A DNA stretch of 64,000 nt from Klebsiella pneumoniae. Its GTDB lineage: Bacteria; Pseudomonadota; Gammaproteobacteria; Eutrophobiales; Eutrophobiaceae. Location of the stretch: contig CAMDWI010000006.1 of assembly GCA_945878555.1 (NCBI GenBank), forward strand, positions 119,751-183,750. The letters run 5' to 3'. Shown here piece after piece: positions 59,901-64,000 of the stretch. The notes under the pieces were generated by a model. It saw nothing but the letters and a program-made list of their open reading frames with translations. It made no database searches and was not told the origin of the DNA. Every line of letters begins with the position of its first letter. The first letter of the stretch is position 1. The translations under genes were made by a program, and so were the position numbers.

Positions 59901-62900
59901 ACTACGATAACGATCGATACTGATGCTGCAGGCGGTACAACCGCTGCGGGTACACTTAATCTCGGTGCATTGACTATAACTGATGCAACTGTAGATCTGG
60001 TGCTGGATGCCACAGCAGATGGTGGCGGTGCCAGTCAGTCAGTGAGCTTGAATGCAACGACGCTTGATTCCTTAACGGTTTCAGGTTCGACCGTGTCCTT
60101 TAATGGCGCACTTGCCTTTGACGGTGATAACGGTACTGATGCACTGGAAGTCACTGCCGATGCCGTAACATTTGCCAATGCGGCTACGCTGACTCTTTCA
60201 GGTACGGCGGGCCATATTGATATAGATAACAGTGGTACAGCCGGTGCGGTAACTATCGGGACAGCCGGTCTGAATCTTACAGGCGTACTGGGTGCGACTC
60301 TCGATATCTCTACCGGGTTTACAGCAGTGAACCTGAGCGGCAGCTTGCGTAGCCAGGCTGGCTTGATATCAATCAATTCCGGACTGGATCTGCAGCTGGC
60401 AGGACTGAGCATAGACACCTCTCAGGGCGGTGGCGGAGCGGCGGGTGCCAATATTAATCTTACTACACTGACTTCCGGTGCTATCCGTAGTTTCACACTG
60501 GACGCCGGAACCGGTGGTGATATCACAGTAACCGGAGCCGTCGGTGCCGGCAGATTAGGTCTGTTGACAATTACAGATGCTGACGATGTGGATTTCCAGT
60601 CCAACGTCACCGTATCGGGCATCACCTCGAATTCCGGTACCTTTACCATAGGCGGTTTGCTGGATACGACCGGTGCTGCAAGTACGATTACGGCAGATGA
60701 CGCCGGTGGTACAGGTACCAGTGTTAATCTGGCCGGTGGTGCAACACTGGATGGTCAGAACCTGAACCTGGTGGTTGCATCAGATGTAGTTTTCGGCGGT
60801 ACCATCAGTTCAAGCGCCGCTGTCGAGTCACTCACCATTACTGGTGTTGCTCCAGGTACCCAGTTTGGTCTGGGAGACGATGCGGCAGCATTGGCATCTA
60901 CAGTTGGTATGACCGAGGCAACGCTTGCCAATGTGCTAGCGTCAGTAAATAACCTGATCATCGGTGATACAGCCGATCAGACGGGACTAATAACCATCAA
61001 TGACGCCGCAGATGACGATATCCTCACGCTGAATACAGCGCTGACACTGAGCCAGTTGAGCGGTGGTACAGGTGAAATAGTCGCATCCAGTGACATAACT
61101 CTCATGGCCGGCGGCTTAACCATCAACGGCAGCCGTTCATCGTTTAATGTAGACGACGCTGTTCTTACCATTACTACAGCCGGTAGTGATGTGGTAATCA
61201 ACGATACTATTGAATTCACCACCGAAGGTAACGATATGGTGATCGATACCGGTGCGGGTGCAGGTAATATCCAGCTGCTTGGTACGATCAATGCAAATAC
61301 CACGACCGATGGCGGTGAAGATATTACGCTGACGGCCGGTACAGGCAGTGTGACGCTCGGCGGATCGCCCGTGGGTACCGATACAATAGGGACAATTGCA
61401 GTAAACGGGAGCGTCGGTAATATCTCGATTATCAGCGCTGACAATGTCACTGTTAATGCGGCCGTAAATTCTACCAGTCTCTCGCAGACAGATGGTACGG
61501 GTACAACAGCGCTTAATGCGTCGGTGGACACGAACGGCGCAGGCGGTGTGACGATCACGAACGAGACGATCACGGTCGATAACACGATTACGACGACCGG
61601 TGGTGGTGTAGTGACGCTGAACGCGGACACGGCGGGCATGACGATTGCGGCGGCGGGTGATATCAACAGTGACGGCGCGGTCAGTCTGACCGGTGCGACG
61701 GGTATCAGCACGGCCGGTGATGTGACGACGACGGCGGACATCATTGACTTTAACAGCAACACGACACTGACAGACGACATCATCATCAGTAGCACGGGTG
61801 GCGATATTACCTTTACCGGCACGATAGACGGTACGGGTGCCGGGACAGACAGTCTGACGCTGGTAGCGGGTGCAGGTACGGTAGACCTGCAGGGTGCTAC
61901 AGGTTTGGGTACAGCGCTGGATCAATTTGAAGTAACAAGTGCGGCCGTGGCCAACCTGGCCTCGGTCGTAGCCAATAATATCGATGTAAACGCGACTGAC
62001 ATTAATCTGAACGGAATAACGTATACGGCAATAACCGATGACGTGACTTTAGCGGGTGATGTGGTCCTGACCACAGATGTCACAGTGACGTCGGGTCTTG
62101 CAGCAGGTGATGACATCACAGTGACCGGGACCATAGACGGCACGGGTGCCGGGACTGACAGCCTGACGCTGGTGGTGGGTGCAGGTAGTATAGACTTGCA
62201 AGGTGATTCGGGACTGGTAACGGCGCTGGATGAACTCGTTGTGACGAGTGCTGCAGTGGCCGACCTGGCATCCGTTGAGGCAAACAATATAGATGTGACC
62301 GCTACGGATATAAATCTGAACGGTTCAACATACACCGCACTGACGGTCGACATCACGTTTACGGGTGATGTGGTTCTAACCACAGACGTGACGTTGGACA
62401 CGAATACAAATGATGGCGATATCACGGTAACAGGGACGATAGACAGCGATGGGGCCGGTCCGTGGGATCTGACCTTGATAGCCGGTACCGGTGCAATTGA
62501 TCTGCAATCGGCTCTGGGTCTGGGCAATGCGTTGGATCAGTTTTTTGTTGTAAGTGCGGTGTCTACGGATTTGAATTCAGTTCAGGCAAATAATATAGAT
62601 GTCATCTCGACAGATATTTTTCTGAACGGCGCGATATATACCGCACTCCTCGACGATATTATCTTTAGTGGTCCAGTAGTTATAAGCACCGATGTGACTA
62701 TGACGGCCGGTGGTCTGGCTGGTGATTCTATTATCGTGGCGGGCACGCTAAGGGGTGATGGTGCAGGTCCGTTTGATCTTACGCTGGTTGCGGGTACAGG
62801 TGCCGTATCAATGCAGGGTGACGTAGGCGGTACAGTTGCAGGCGATGAACTGGATCTGTTTACAGTGTCGAGTGCAGCATCTACAGATCTGGTATCGGTC

Positions 62901-64000
62901 AAGGCCAACAATATCGCTGTGACATCAACAGACATCAATCTGAACGGGGCGACTTATTCAGCGCTGACAGATGATGTGTCATTTGCCGGTAATGCGGTAT
63001 TGACGACGAACGTGGCTGTAACAGCCGGTGGTGCAGCAGGCGATAACATTACATTTGCTGGAACATTGGACGGGTCAACGGCATATACCGAAAACCTTAC
63101 TCTCACTGCGGGAGCCGGCAGCATTGATTTCCAGGATGCCGTAGGTGGCACGACAGAGCTGGGTGATGTAGATATCGTCAGTGCGTTAAATGTGACAACC
63201 GATGCGAATGGTTTTGCAGTAAACAGCTTGTTGCAGCAAGCGGGTACCGGTACTACGACGTTCAACGGCCCTGTCGTTGCGGAAGCTCTGGCTGGTATAG
63301 ATGTAACTACGGCCTCAATCATAGTGAACGGGTTGCTGGACACGTTGACGGCGGGTAATGGAGGTACTGTCACCCTGGACGCAACCAACGGTAATATGGG
63401 TGTCAACGCAGCGATTTCAACGGGAACCGGTGCTGTCACCTTGATAGCTGTTAATGGTGATATCACATTCGCGGCAGCGGGTGATGTGACATCGACCACA
63501 GGTAATATCTCGGTCCAGGCAAACACTGCGGGCAGGGTAATCACGATGACCGACGGTGCAGTCATCGATGCAGGCACAGGCACGATAGATATTGATGCCA
63601 ACGGCACGATCAGTCTGGGTCAGGTGATTACGACGAATGCAACAGCCTCCGCCATTAATATAGATTCAGCAACGGGTGCTATTGTAGATAACACCGCCGC
63701 TGAGGGTGCTGGTAACGAGAACGTGGTTGCCAACGCGGTGGGTGCGAGGGTGGTGTTGAACTCGGCGACAGGTGTCGGTACATCCACACTGGCAGGGGAC
63801 ATTGATACTTTGGTATCTGATCTGACAGCAGATGCAGGCACCTCGGGCGGAATCTTCATAACGGAGACAGACGGACTAACACTGCGGGGCCTCACGACAC
63901 AGGGTGCGGCAGCGGACGATATTACGGTCGTATCGACTACAGGCAATATCGAGGTGGGCGTTGTTAATGCAGGTACCACGGCAGCGACGGTCACACTGGA
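44976..64000 (+). CDS. Giant TpsA exoprotein/adhesin, 3' end outside the window
   Basis: The frame opens at ATG 44976 and was open at every place I translated up to base 64000: at least 6,341 residues. Residues 1-57 form a long signal peptide with basic N-region and SLLLTASAALA before the cleavage site. About 58-300: the TPS secretion domain (filamentous haemagglutinin N-terminal/CHB type) with DWTNFNINQNELVEFNQPS, TQIFGNLRANGQVILL and NPNG at 140-143. Beyond lies a very long beta-helical body rich in Gly, Thr, Asp and Asn, poor in Lys and Cys, built from several repeat families listed separately. No C-terminal domain is visible. Secreted by the TpsB just upstream; probable role in attachment, aggregation or contact-dependent interaction. 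Confidence 0.93.
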   Translation, partial: MSSEQTESTTRKTVNLKNRKVDARPATTGLVLKPLAWYIRKAIFPTSLLLTASAALAGPEGGEVVAGSADISRPDANTTIINQQTTNVAIDWTNFNINQNELVEFNQPSVTAAALNRIYDQNATQIFGNLRANGQVILLNPNGVFFSPTARVNVGSLVASSLDLKTEDFMSGRYSFFAPENKEGGLIVNQGLLQAAQGGSVNLVGGAVSNEGVILATAGQVNLVAGKKVTMDFDGDGLLQFTVDESVLENAQHLDAAVSNTGEISAEGGSVLLSGSAAKDVFTNVVNNEGVISAGRIENRGGKITLVAAGASNSLINTGTLDVTAQGGDGGTINVLSTGTTLVSGESVITATSDTGKGGSVEITGVNVGLLDMSAIDASGLTGGGTVLIGGDYQGNNPDVQNASATYVGKDTSINADATSNGDGGKVIVWGDDATRAHGSISVKGGAEGGDGGFIETSGGYLDVNGIQVDATAEAGKGGEWLLDPYNITIDAFGPDTNVSGDPDFTSTGDDAIIQVSTIETQLDLGTSVTITTGAGGLQDGDITLDAFIDKLAGGDASLTLAAHNNIVFNTGFDITSGSGRLYVTLSADLDGDGSGAIVMNSGTSIISNGGNILLGGGDAFGSGYATGNSTYLDGIRLNNAILNAGAGSITLRGQGYSSSTSDFPVGVSITSGSQLISTTGNIDISGTGGGGLVNEAYGVYITSASSVTSDDGSITISGDGGTGVQANMGIKLSDATIVTTNDGAININGTASTGGGLGYHIGVIIEVATGLVKSFGMGTITITGTGADGGSAGHNDGIHIAEATVETFAGNILMNGTGAVSVPSGDSDGIEIFNSGKVISDPGHITLNGSALGDGYGIKTSTGSNQIGSYSGNITLQASTVSGTDSIRLSDMSITNTSGFGSLVLRPGTDSVSIGLGNASTGVFNLDTTDLASIAAGFDKVIIGRILGTGAIDIQSFTNLNQFIIQSPLAAGSITVNGTVTTDGLFLTADSIVVNSDITGNNGVTIDTLALRLSADIITSGGSVTLTNVDTITLGGDVIIDTVLFTSGGDVFAEGTDIISDGEGLYGLSINVDGFATDGNVYLGQVGQGLAANRLGFLDVVTDTGITFLNGHITTTTAGARPGDLTFNSNVILTQNTIFDTFGGDADFSSTRFSSSFSGPYTLTINTHDGGGAVAAGDVTLSTTNNNAGNYLSSLLINTADADGDGNLIFDDADDAGVSIELDDGLLQFTGGVSDGDVIIAENTFIDLNPDNVGESGQIEFWTNQIYALLDNLTLTLRTNSISNNGGAITLGQIGDNAGANAFLKSLDIDARGALADGLVTLNGDVAVNNNDIIPNTVLTIAGDIRLNSNDSTIFKFSTNQEAAHAGGSVDLSNARISMTSGSVNKDLVIDTAASGGLIRNGGTVSLGELGNSGGIYVNDLTIDTSGASTGTAGELNLSGNIFLDNVSTDIPVITLTGLTNVVLGTSVEIDTEQGNDATAGSIDLSGVTVTATSSNSTLTLDTSSLGLQAGDISLGLFNASGGNYVGHLTVQAAGVMGGDVSFTNQVTVDNSVQVSTVGFVSLVDNAITTNSGSISLAASSLFDADLGTTASLTPFNGQLDLEALLNIGTSGLGAIDVSGVSELFIDTPGNLYLNSAGPSTLTELVMLLDAGGGIDTYSMTGFTGFTLGLADGGSTLDISGMTSTSNLDLALVEESGDIRLDDNGIGSIAIDFSAGGDISLFARNGSIIDLVTSTDTSASPTNLKTTSSSQVFLAAPNTGESIGTSGDGDIDISGTSNIATNSNTVFIESDTVGTPTALSFIVDPDITGGDDIDINISTGTLTIIIDETDSAGCTFGSTCVLDVENGGNDFDFSLVALTGDIIVTSSAIKDIGIGNVALNTIAGDIVLNNDAIATNGPISLTAEDGGITLGLDAIVAGDNLVSLEAENAITRSVAGTNIWAGTTVAGQVQLRGAGIGTVTEALGIHHNGFAEISLDLSRQDNGEINLAIAGEATINTFNSAGSGDTTITATDQITVNTNMFQLGDITLTAIESVGAGNDIQINNNVQSLGGSILLQAGDDITVNTSANVQASSALGSIALYAGYLDTDALGDITTNATTVISSNAVANNEAIIFSAFDIHLDPGSFVQTNGSGGGISLYTADNISNMTIGLNTEVGGTAGFELEDAELSVLSGWETLTIGKSGFQAGNVYVVTLDTSIFNVDLIINADGGASGADILLDDDADADFGTAGPAINLSLGGNITLNADGNIHAYDVEIFPFFSGTERAANTISEFYTSGFGTITLNASGDIGISNDSLTVGDIQFSNGQSGVSMNTDGGIEIVTLGDLELQTVTANDLIKITVYDGTTSEFLLSGNITTVNEGIDIRANDNLTVGAGVTLNAGTGSMLLLTDANTNGSGTLFVNSGATLTSGKIGDVAIRLQANDIEINELGGTSVAATGLGGGIVVIGTVGVETIEIGGTGTASDITISDAEFDRFTQFDFFRVGQSGVQTGNITLSTLNHSSVNDAQIIAANDGGGSVILNDQGISTALDAGSGVISLQAGTGGIQSANLNGIAEIATTGASVSLSSTGSIGGVSAIEFAHNAITTEQVVFVSASTDVYIDGLGDLTLQTVNSTGDLEIYSGTSGSPGTGLLTLKGIMNVAQDTYINSSNGVDQSLTSALNTLSLGLQGTGDFNLSGLNDVTTLAANINGNLSYNEDGSLDNGFSLDVMTHFSGFITDLTATNLISLTSDGLLNQSVASGQIFVQQLLLFGTDIQLDAINDVNQLAGSVTTDIYFNDANGFTLSSISGTDGLSSSGNITLESGGLVDQTPTTGLLSALGVALLGSGSYALTETGNDFNSLAANVTGNISIADADDFTLETVDITSDLTSAGTITLRAQSGSITQNSITGEIFANSLELLGGTSYALDLGANIVNTLAADITGISGLRYVNADDLTVGAAGATAGLSVLDLELTVIGNLTISEDIDVLSAGGANILTQDSGSTDDDILINNNAIVTLNSATNAGMDLFAADSLLFDSGSIVTTGGGIHGVSLLSNNDGSLDFSTGKVEQTGSTVSVTTNTLSISSGQGIGTALFNLQTAVDELEVTNSEFDVFITEADDVTLVNFFENNAFTINGLSLITLDGDIDTGTVDVNNGFGSITLDARDASLTGATLTIGSGGISAAVDVFLYGADGVDLSNVSTSNSVTIDADRDLDNIGALTSNTSLLGITTNDLIIDAATGVTVYTEVDTIDIDNTDSGAISVFESTLIDILNISQGSGAGSVSVVASDIDLQDNAIVANNNDVSLWAVTGSITDSDAGSVSLIDTTGQVTLKAGDSAGLGDGIDLTNVTGLVIDVVNNFNVNSTNLSVLTDLSITLDSSAAVNTYALTGFDSGLVISDGVELDDSTGDLIISNISSTSALNIAITNTGGGIRLDEESAGGAAIDLAAAGGNITLTSTLGDILDNNTPGTEDAPTLDANLITNAGSSVSLNAPGNSVGTNPAVTSGDIDVSGTGNLAVNAAFSSLGLDVSLTSLALTFDPFADTVNFQLSGATTINIDEACSAGDVCINEVDNGGSDFDFSLTASSGNIVLDDSSGLGGIANIGNGNVTLTSMAGAILDGDADADINIATGGTITLSAFGGIGSMANALNIQDTGTPVDGINLDLTRTGIGDINLDIIGDTTITGFNSNGFSGSTAFVTHSSFTFGFDMIQPGDISITTNEGVDATDDITVNAGFEVRSTGGNVTFNSADDIVINSGVSGADQTIVESTFATGKVSLSAGVGDTDNVGDISVGANDVIISSFDSAQDALTLKALTIALGTGGNSVIKAVHPAGGIRLFTSGALSAADGTTAINIGTIGGAGGFELTDAEFAVLNDYNSLIIGEQGVQSGDILIETLVLGDTTASVVEINADFTGGGVTLNDDILNTPATALDTGGAADVIVRADTDGINAFSATNGFAEIATTGTITFESDGAIGTSTNRIQFAANTGFVDINTSDDAIFLNGLGDLTLGVINTDSGTGASLDVSQVSLSTLTTAGGVTLGSGGFTFEADNIDLTVSLSGTGAVNLRPTSDTRSIGIGGGAGALDISAADLGNITDGFSSITIGRVTGTHTIIVNAITVLDPLNIQTPSGGSITVDGTLTGNDNASVTLTGATTLNADIFTNDNAVTITGNVLLDTDNAVVVDTDATGTGGAITINGTINDTGVASSLELIAATATVDLTGTVGNLTAITSLTVTSASQTDLDGVTANSIDIISTDINLNGTQYTALSGNIELNGDVVLTTDVTIDSSGNDGDIAVSGTLDGDGAGPWDLTLDAGAGIITLAGDTGLLDALRNFAVINAGTATFASIVADDIDVQATAITLSGAQYVADNGNASFDGDVQLTTDVSVDSSNNNGNITFTGTVEGDGGGPWNVSLDAGTGNVDLLGDAGLVQILETLTVSAATQINLERVRTNTNLSVTGSDINLHGSTYQSNDGAISFTGAVDLHGATTSVDSDANNDATDGNISFSSTVNGATALTLDADTATVTITNAAGGTTPLTSLTVAAASQIDLNNITTTGLQSYIGTNIDLNGTTYTSSTAAISFNGSVDLDAGAVTTVTSGGGAGDDISFSSTIDDAASDTTLSLQAGASGNVTVSNTIGNTNAIAGLDIDGNDISIGDIGGAAAGVIGTTDVNATNQVTFTGTNYRTNQATYTAASGSNLLVNAGATTSFLSSDDAISFNTSSLLLADGSDLVITSAGGAITTQGILGTSDEDVTISSVGGTANTISVGAIGNVNGINTVTLTADTSTTLNGNITTSDAAGNTVGITGPVILGANISINTDNATNDGAVSLSGGTLNADNATNNRTLTVTSGTATTQFQGAIGQTQALADLDVTAGLIQFANNIRVDAGGGNTATFTGPLQLLGNIEIDTDGAADNNVVFTSTINATSQGEETLTIVAGAGDVTFSNALGDTTALGGLTVTSADVTTIGANISTDGAGTGTGNINLSGTTSLDFADSTTITIDTDAAGGTTAAGTLNLGALTITDATVDLVLDATADGGGASQSVSLNATTLDSLTVSGSTVSFNGALAFDGDNGTDALEVTADAVTFANAATLTLSGTAGHIDIDNSGTAGAVTIGTAGLNLTGVLGATLDISTGFTAVNLSGSLRSQAGLISINSGLDLQLAGLSIDTSQGGGGAAGANINLTTLTSGAIRSFTLDAGTGGDITVTGAVGAGRLGLLTITDADDVDFQSNVTVSGITSNSGTFTIGGLLDTTGAASTITADDAGGTGTSVNLAGGATLDGQNLNLVVASDVVFGGTISSSAAVESLTITGVAPGTQFGLGDDAAALASTVGMTEATLANVLASVNNLIIGDTADQTGLITINDAADDDILTLNTALTLSQLSGGTGEIVASSDITLMAGGLTINGSRSSFNVDDAVLTITTAGSDVVINDTIEFTTEGNDMVIDTGAGAGNIQLLGTINANTTTDGGEDITLTAGTGSVTLGGSPVGTDTIGTIAVNGSVGNISIISADNVTVNAAVNSTSLSQTDGTGTTALNASVDTNGAGGVTITNETITVDNTITTTGGGVVTLNADTAGMTIAAAGDINSDGAVSLTGATGISTAGDVTTTADIIDFNSNTTLTDDIIISSTGGDITFTGTIDGTGAGTDSLTLVAGAGTVDLQGATGLGTALDQFEVTSAAVANLASVVANNIDVNATDINLNGITYTAITDDVTLAGDVVLTTDVTVTSGLAAGDDITVTGTIDGTGAGTDSLTLVVGAGSIDLQGDSGLVTALDELVVTSAAVADLASVEANNIDVTATDINLNGSTYTALTVDITFTGDVVLTTDVTLDTNTNDGDITVTGTIDSDGAGPWDLTLIAGTGAIDLQSALGLGNALDQFFVVSAVSTDLNSVQANNIDVISTDIFLNGAIYTALLDDIIFSGPVVISTDVTMTAGGLAGDSIIVAGTLRGDGAGPFDLTLVAGTGAVSMQGDVGGTVAGDELDLFTVSSAASTDLVSVKANNIAVTSTDINLNGATYSALTDDVSFAGNAVLTTNVAVTAGGAAGDNITFAGTLDGSTAYTENLTLTAGAGSIDFQDAVGGTTELGDVDIVSALNVTTDANGFAVNSLLQQAGTGTTTFNGPVVAEALAGIDVTTASIIVNGLLDTLTAGNGGTVTLDATNGNMGVNAAISTGTGAVTLIAVNGDITFAAAGDVTSTTGNISVQANTAGRVITMTDGAVIDAGTGTIDIDANGTISLGQVITTNATASAINIDSATGAIVDNTAAEGAGNENVVANAVGARVVLNSATGVGTSTLAGDIDTLVSDLTADAGTSGGIFITETDGLTLRGLTTQGAAADDITVVSTTGNIEVGVVNAGTTAATVTL
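48405..49650 (+). repeat. TpsA repeat family 1: four units of about 112 residues
   Basis: Units begin near 48411, 48747, 49077 and 49419, a spacing of about 330-342 bases. Each has a segment like GGSVDLSNARI or AGSIDLSGVTV, then a LTLDT/LVIDT strand, a GGTVSLGELGN-like turn and a LTIDTSGA-like strand. The units have diverged. Confidence 0.65.
49870..51540 (+). repeat. TpsA internal duplication, copy 1
   Basis: A segment of about 560 residues that corresponds in order to 54985-56580. Shared landmarks: the TY-S/A-M/L-TGF segment, IRLD-E/D, a C-x5-C pair followed by NGG-N/S-DFDFSL, ITV-N, and GFEL-E/T-DAE. The Cys codons here are at 50478 and 50496. Confidence 0.7.
52960..53800 (+). repeat. TpsA repeat family 2: four units of about 75 residues
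   Basis: Units near 52985, 53224, 53445 and 53665 share L.G.G.Y.L....ND...LAANVTG.I...DADDFTL, for example GTGDFNLSGLNDVTTLAAN and GSGSYALTETGNDFNSLAAN. Spacing is 220-239 bases. Confidence 0.7.
54985..56580 (+). repeat. TpsA internal duplication, copy 2
   Basis: Second copy of the segment at 49870-51540, offset by about 5,117 bases at the start, 5,115 at the cysteine pair (Cys codons at 55593 and 55611) and 5,038 at the GFELTDAE segment. It is diverged, not recent. Confidence 0.7.
57651..58330 (+). repeat. TpsA repeat family 3, first block
   Basis: Two full units and the start of a third, beginning at 57651 and 57957 (306 bases apart), with NSIDIISTDINLNGTQYTAL, GDVVLTTDVTIDSSGNDG, GDGAGPWDLTLDAGAG and a GLLDAL turn. 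The same unit recurs from 61971. Confidence 0.75.
61971..63200 (+). repeat. TpsA repeat family 3, second block: four tandem units
   Basis: Units begin at 61971, 62280, 62586 and 62904 (spacing 309, 306 and 318 bases, all whole codons). Each reads like NNIDVTATDINLNGSTYTAL, GDVVLTTDVT, GDGAGPWDLTLVAGTGAIDL and a TALD turn. The DNA is similar between units, so recombination between them is possible. Confidence 0.8.

Noticed and set aside
61971..63200. Possible CRISPR-like tandem repeats
   Set aside because: Units are over 300 bases, diverged, in whole codons and within a coding frame; no short identical repeats with unique spacers.

Overview
The window looks like chromosomal DNA of a free-living gammaproteobacterium. 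The rpsF-rpsR-(DUF2232)-rplI-dnaB-alr-radA run, ffh divergent from a ypjD/CcsA gene, sdhCDAB-sdhE with a divergent ygfX, dsbB, ubiG and the mla genes are all gammaproteobacterial arrangements. A class I PHA synthase, a PEP-CTERM protein and a two-partner secretion adhesin point to an environmental, polymer-storing, surface-attaching lifestyle outside the Enterobacteriaceae. I cannot name a genus. No tRNA, rRNA, CRISPR array or insertion sequence was recognised.

Layout: 1-1.3 kb, the 5' end of a glutathione-reductase-like gene and a VTT-domain membrane protein (both -). 1.5-4.4 kb, phospholipid-trafficking genes mlaC (+) facing mlaFED (-). 4.4-8.8 kb, a large Sel1-repeat protein (-) and phaC (+). 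9-15.4 kb, ribosomal protein, replication and repair genes (+) with several RNA-hairpin candidates. 15.5-19.2 kb, a CorC-type protein and CcsA-like protein (-), and ffh (+). 19.2-23.3 kb, an AT-rich patch of foreign appearance with a hypothetical secreted protein, an amidohydrolase split over two secreted products, and a broken L-asparaginase gene. 23.4-30.7 kb, a PEP-CTERM protein followed by dsbB, yheT, ygfZ, sdhE, sdhBADC and a 59-codon SdhAF4-like gene (all -). 30.7-33.4 kb, ygfX (+), then an NDUFAF6-like gene, a HAD phosphatase and ubiG (-).

33.4-40.5 kb is a signalling cluster read on the minus strand: adenylate cyclase-FHA fusion, PP2C phosphatase, a 1534-residue membrane Ser/Thr kinase ending in a formylglycine-generating-enzyme-like domain, and a small membrane protein sharing the kinase's N-terminal motif. 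The kinase carries eight evenly spaced D/E-S/A-T-E/Q-I-like motifs (mostly 14 residues apart) between its N-terminal helices and the catalytic domain. They look like an array of phosphothreonine sites, which the FHA domain next door could read.

40.9-64 kb: a membrane-anchored parvulin isomerase, a secreted hypothetical protein, then a TpsB transporter and a giant TpsA exoprotein. The TpsA frame opens at 44976 and reaches the end of the window without a stop in any stretch I checked, giving at least 6,341 residues. It is built of several distinct repeat families plus one duplication of about 1.6 kb. The many open frames on the opposite strand from 45 to 64 kb are shadows of this gene. The signalling cluster and the giant adhesin are the two parts most worth following up.
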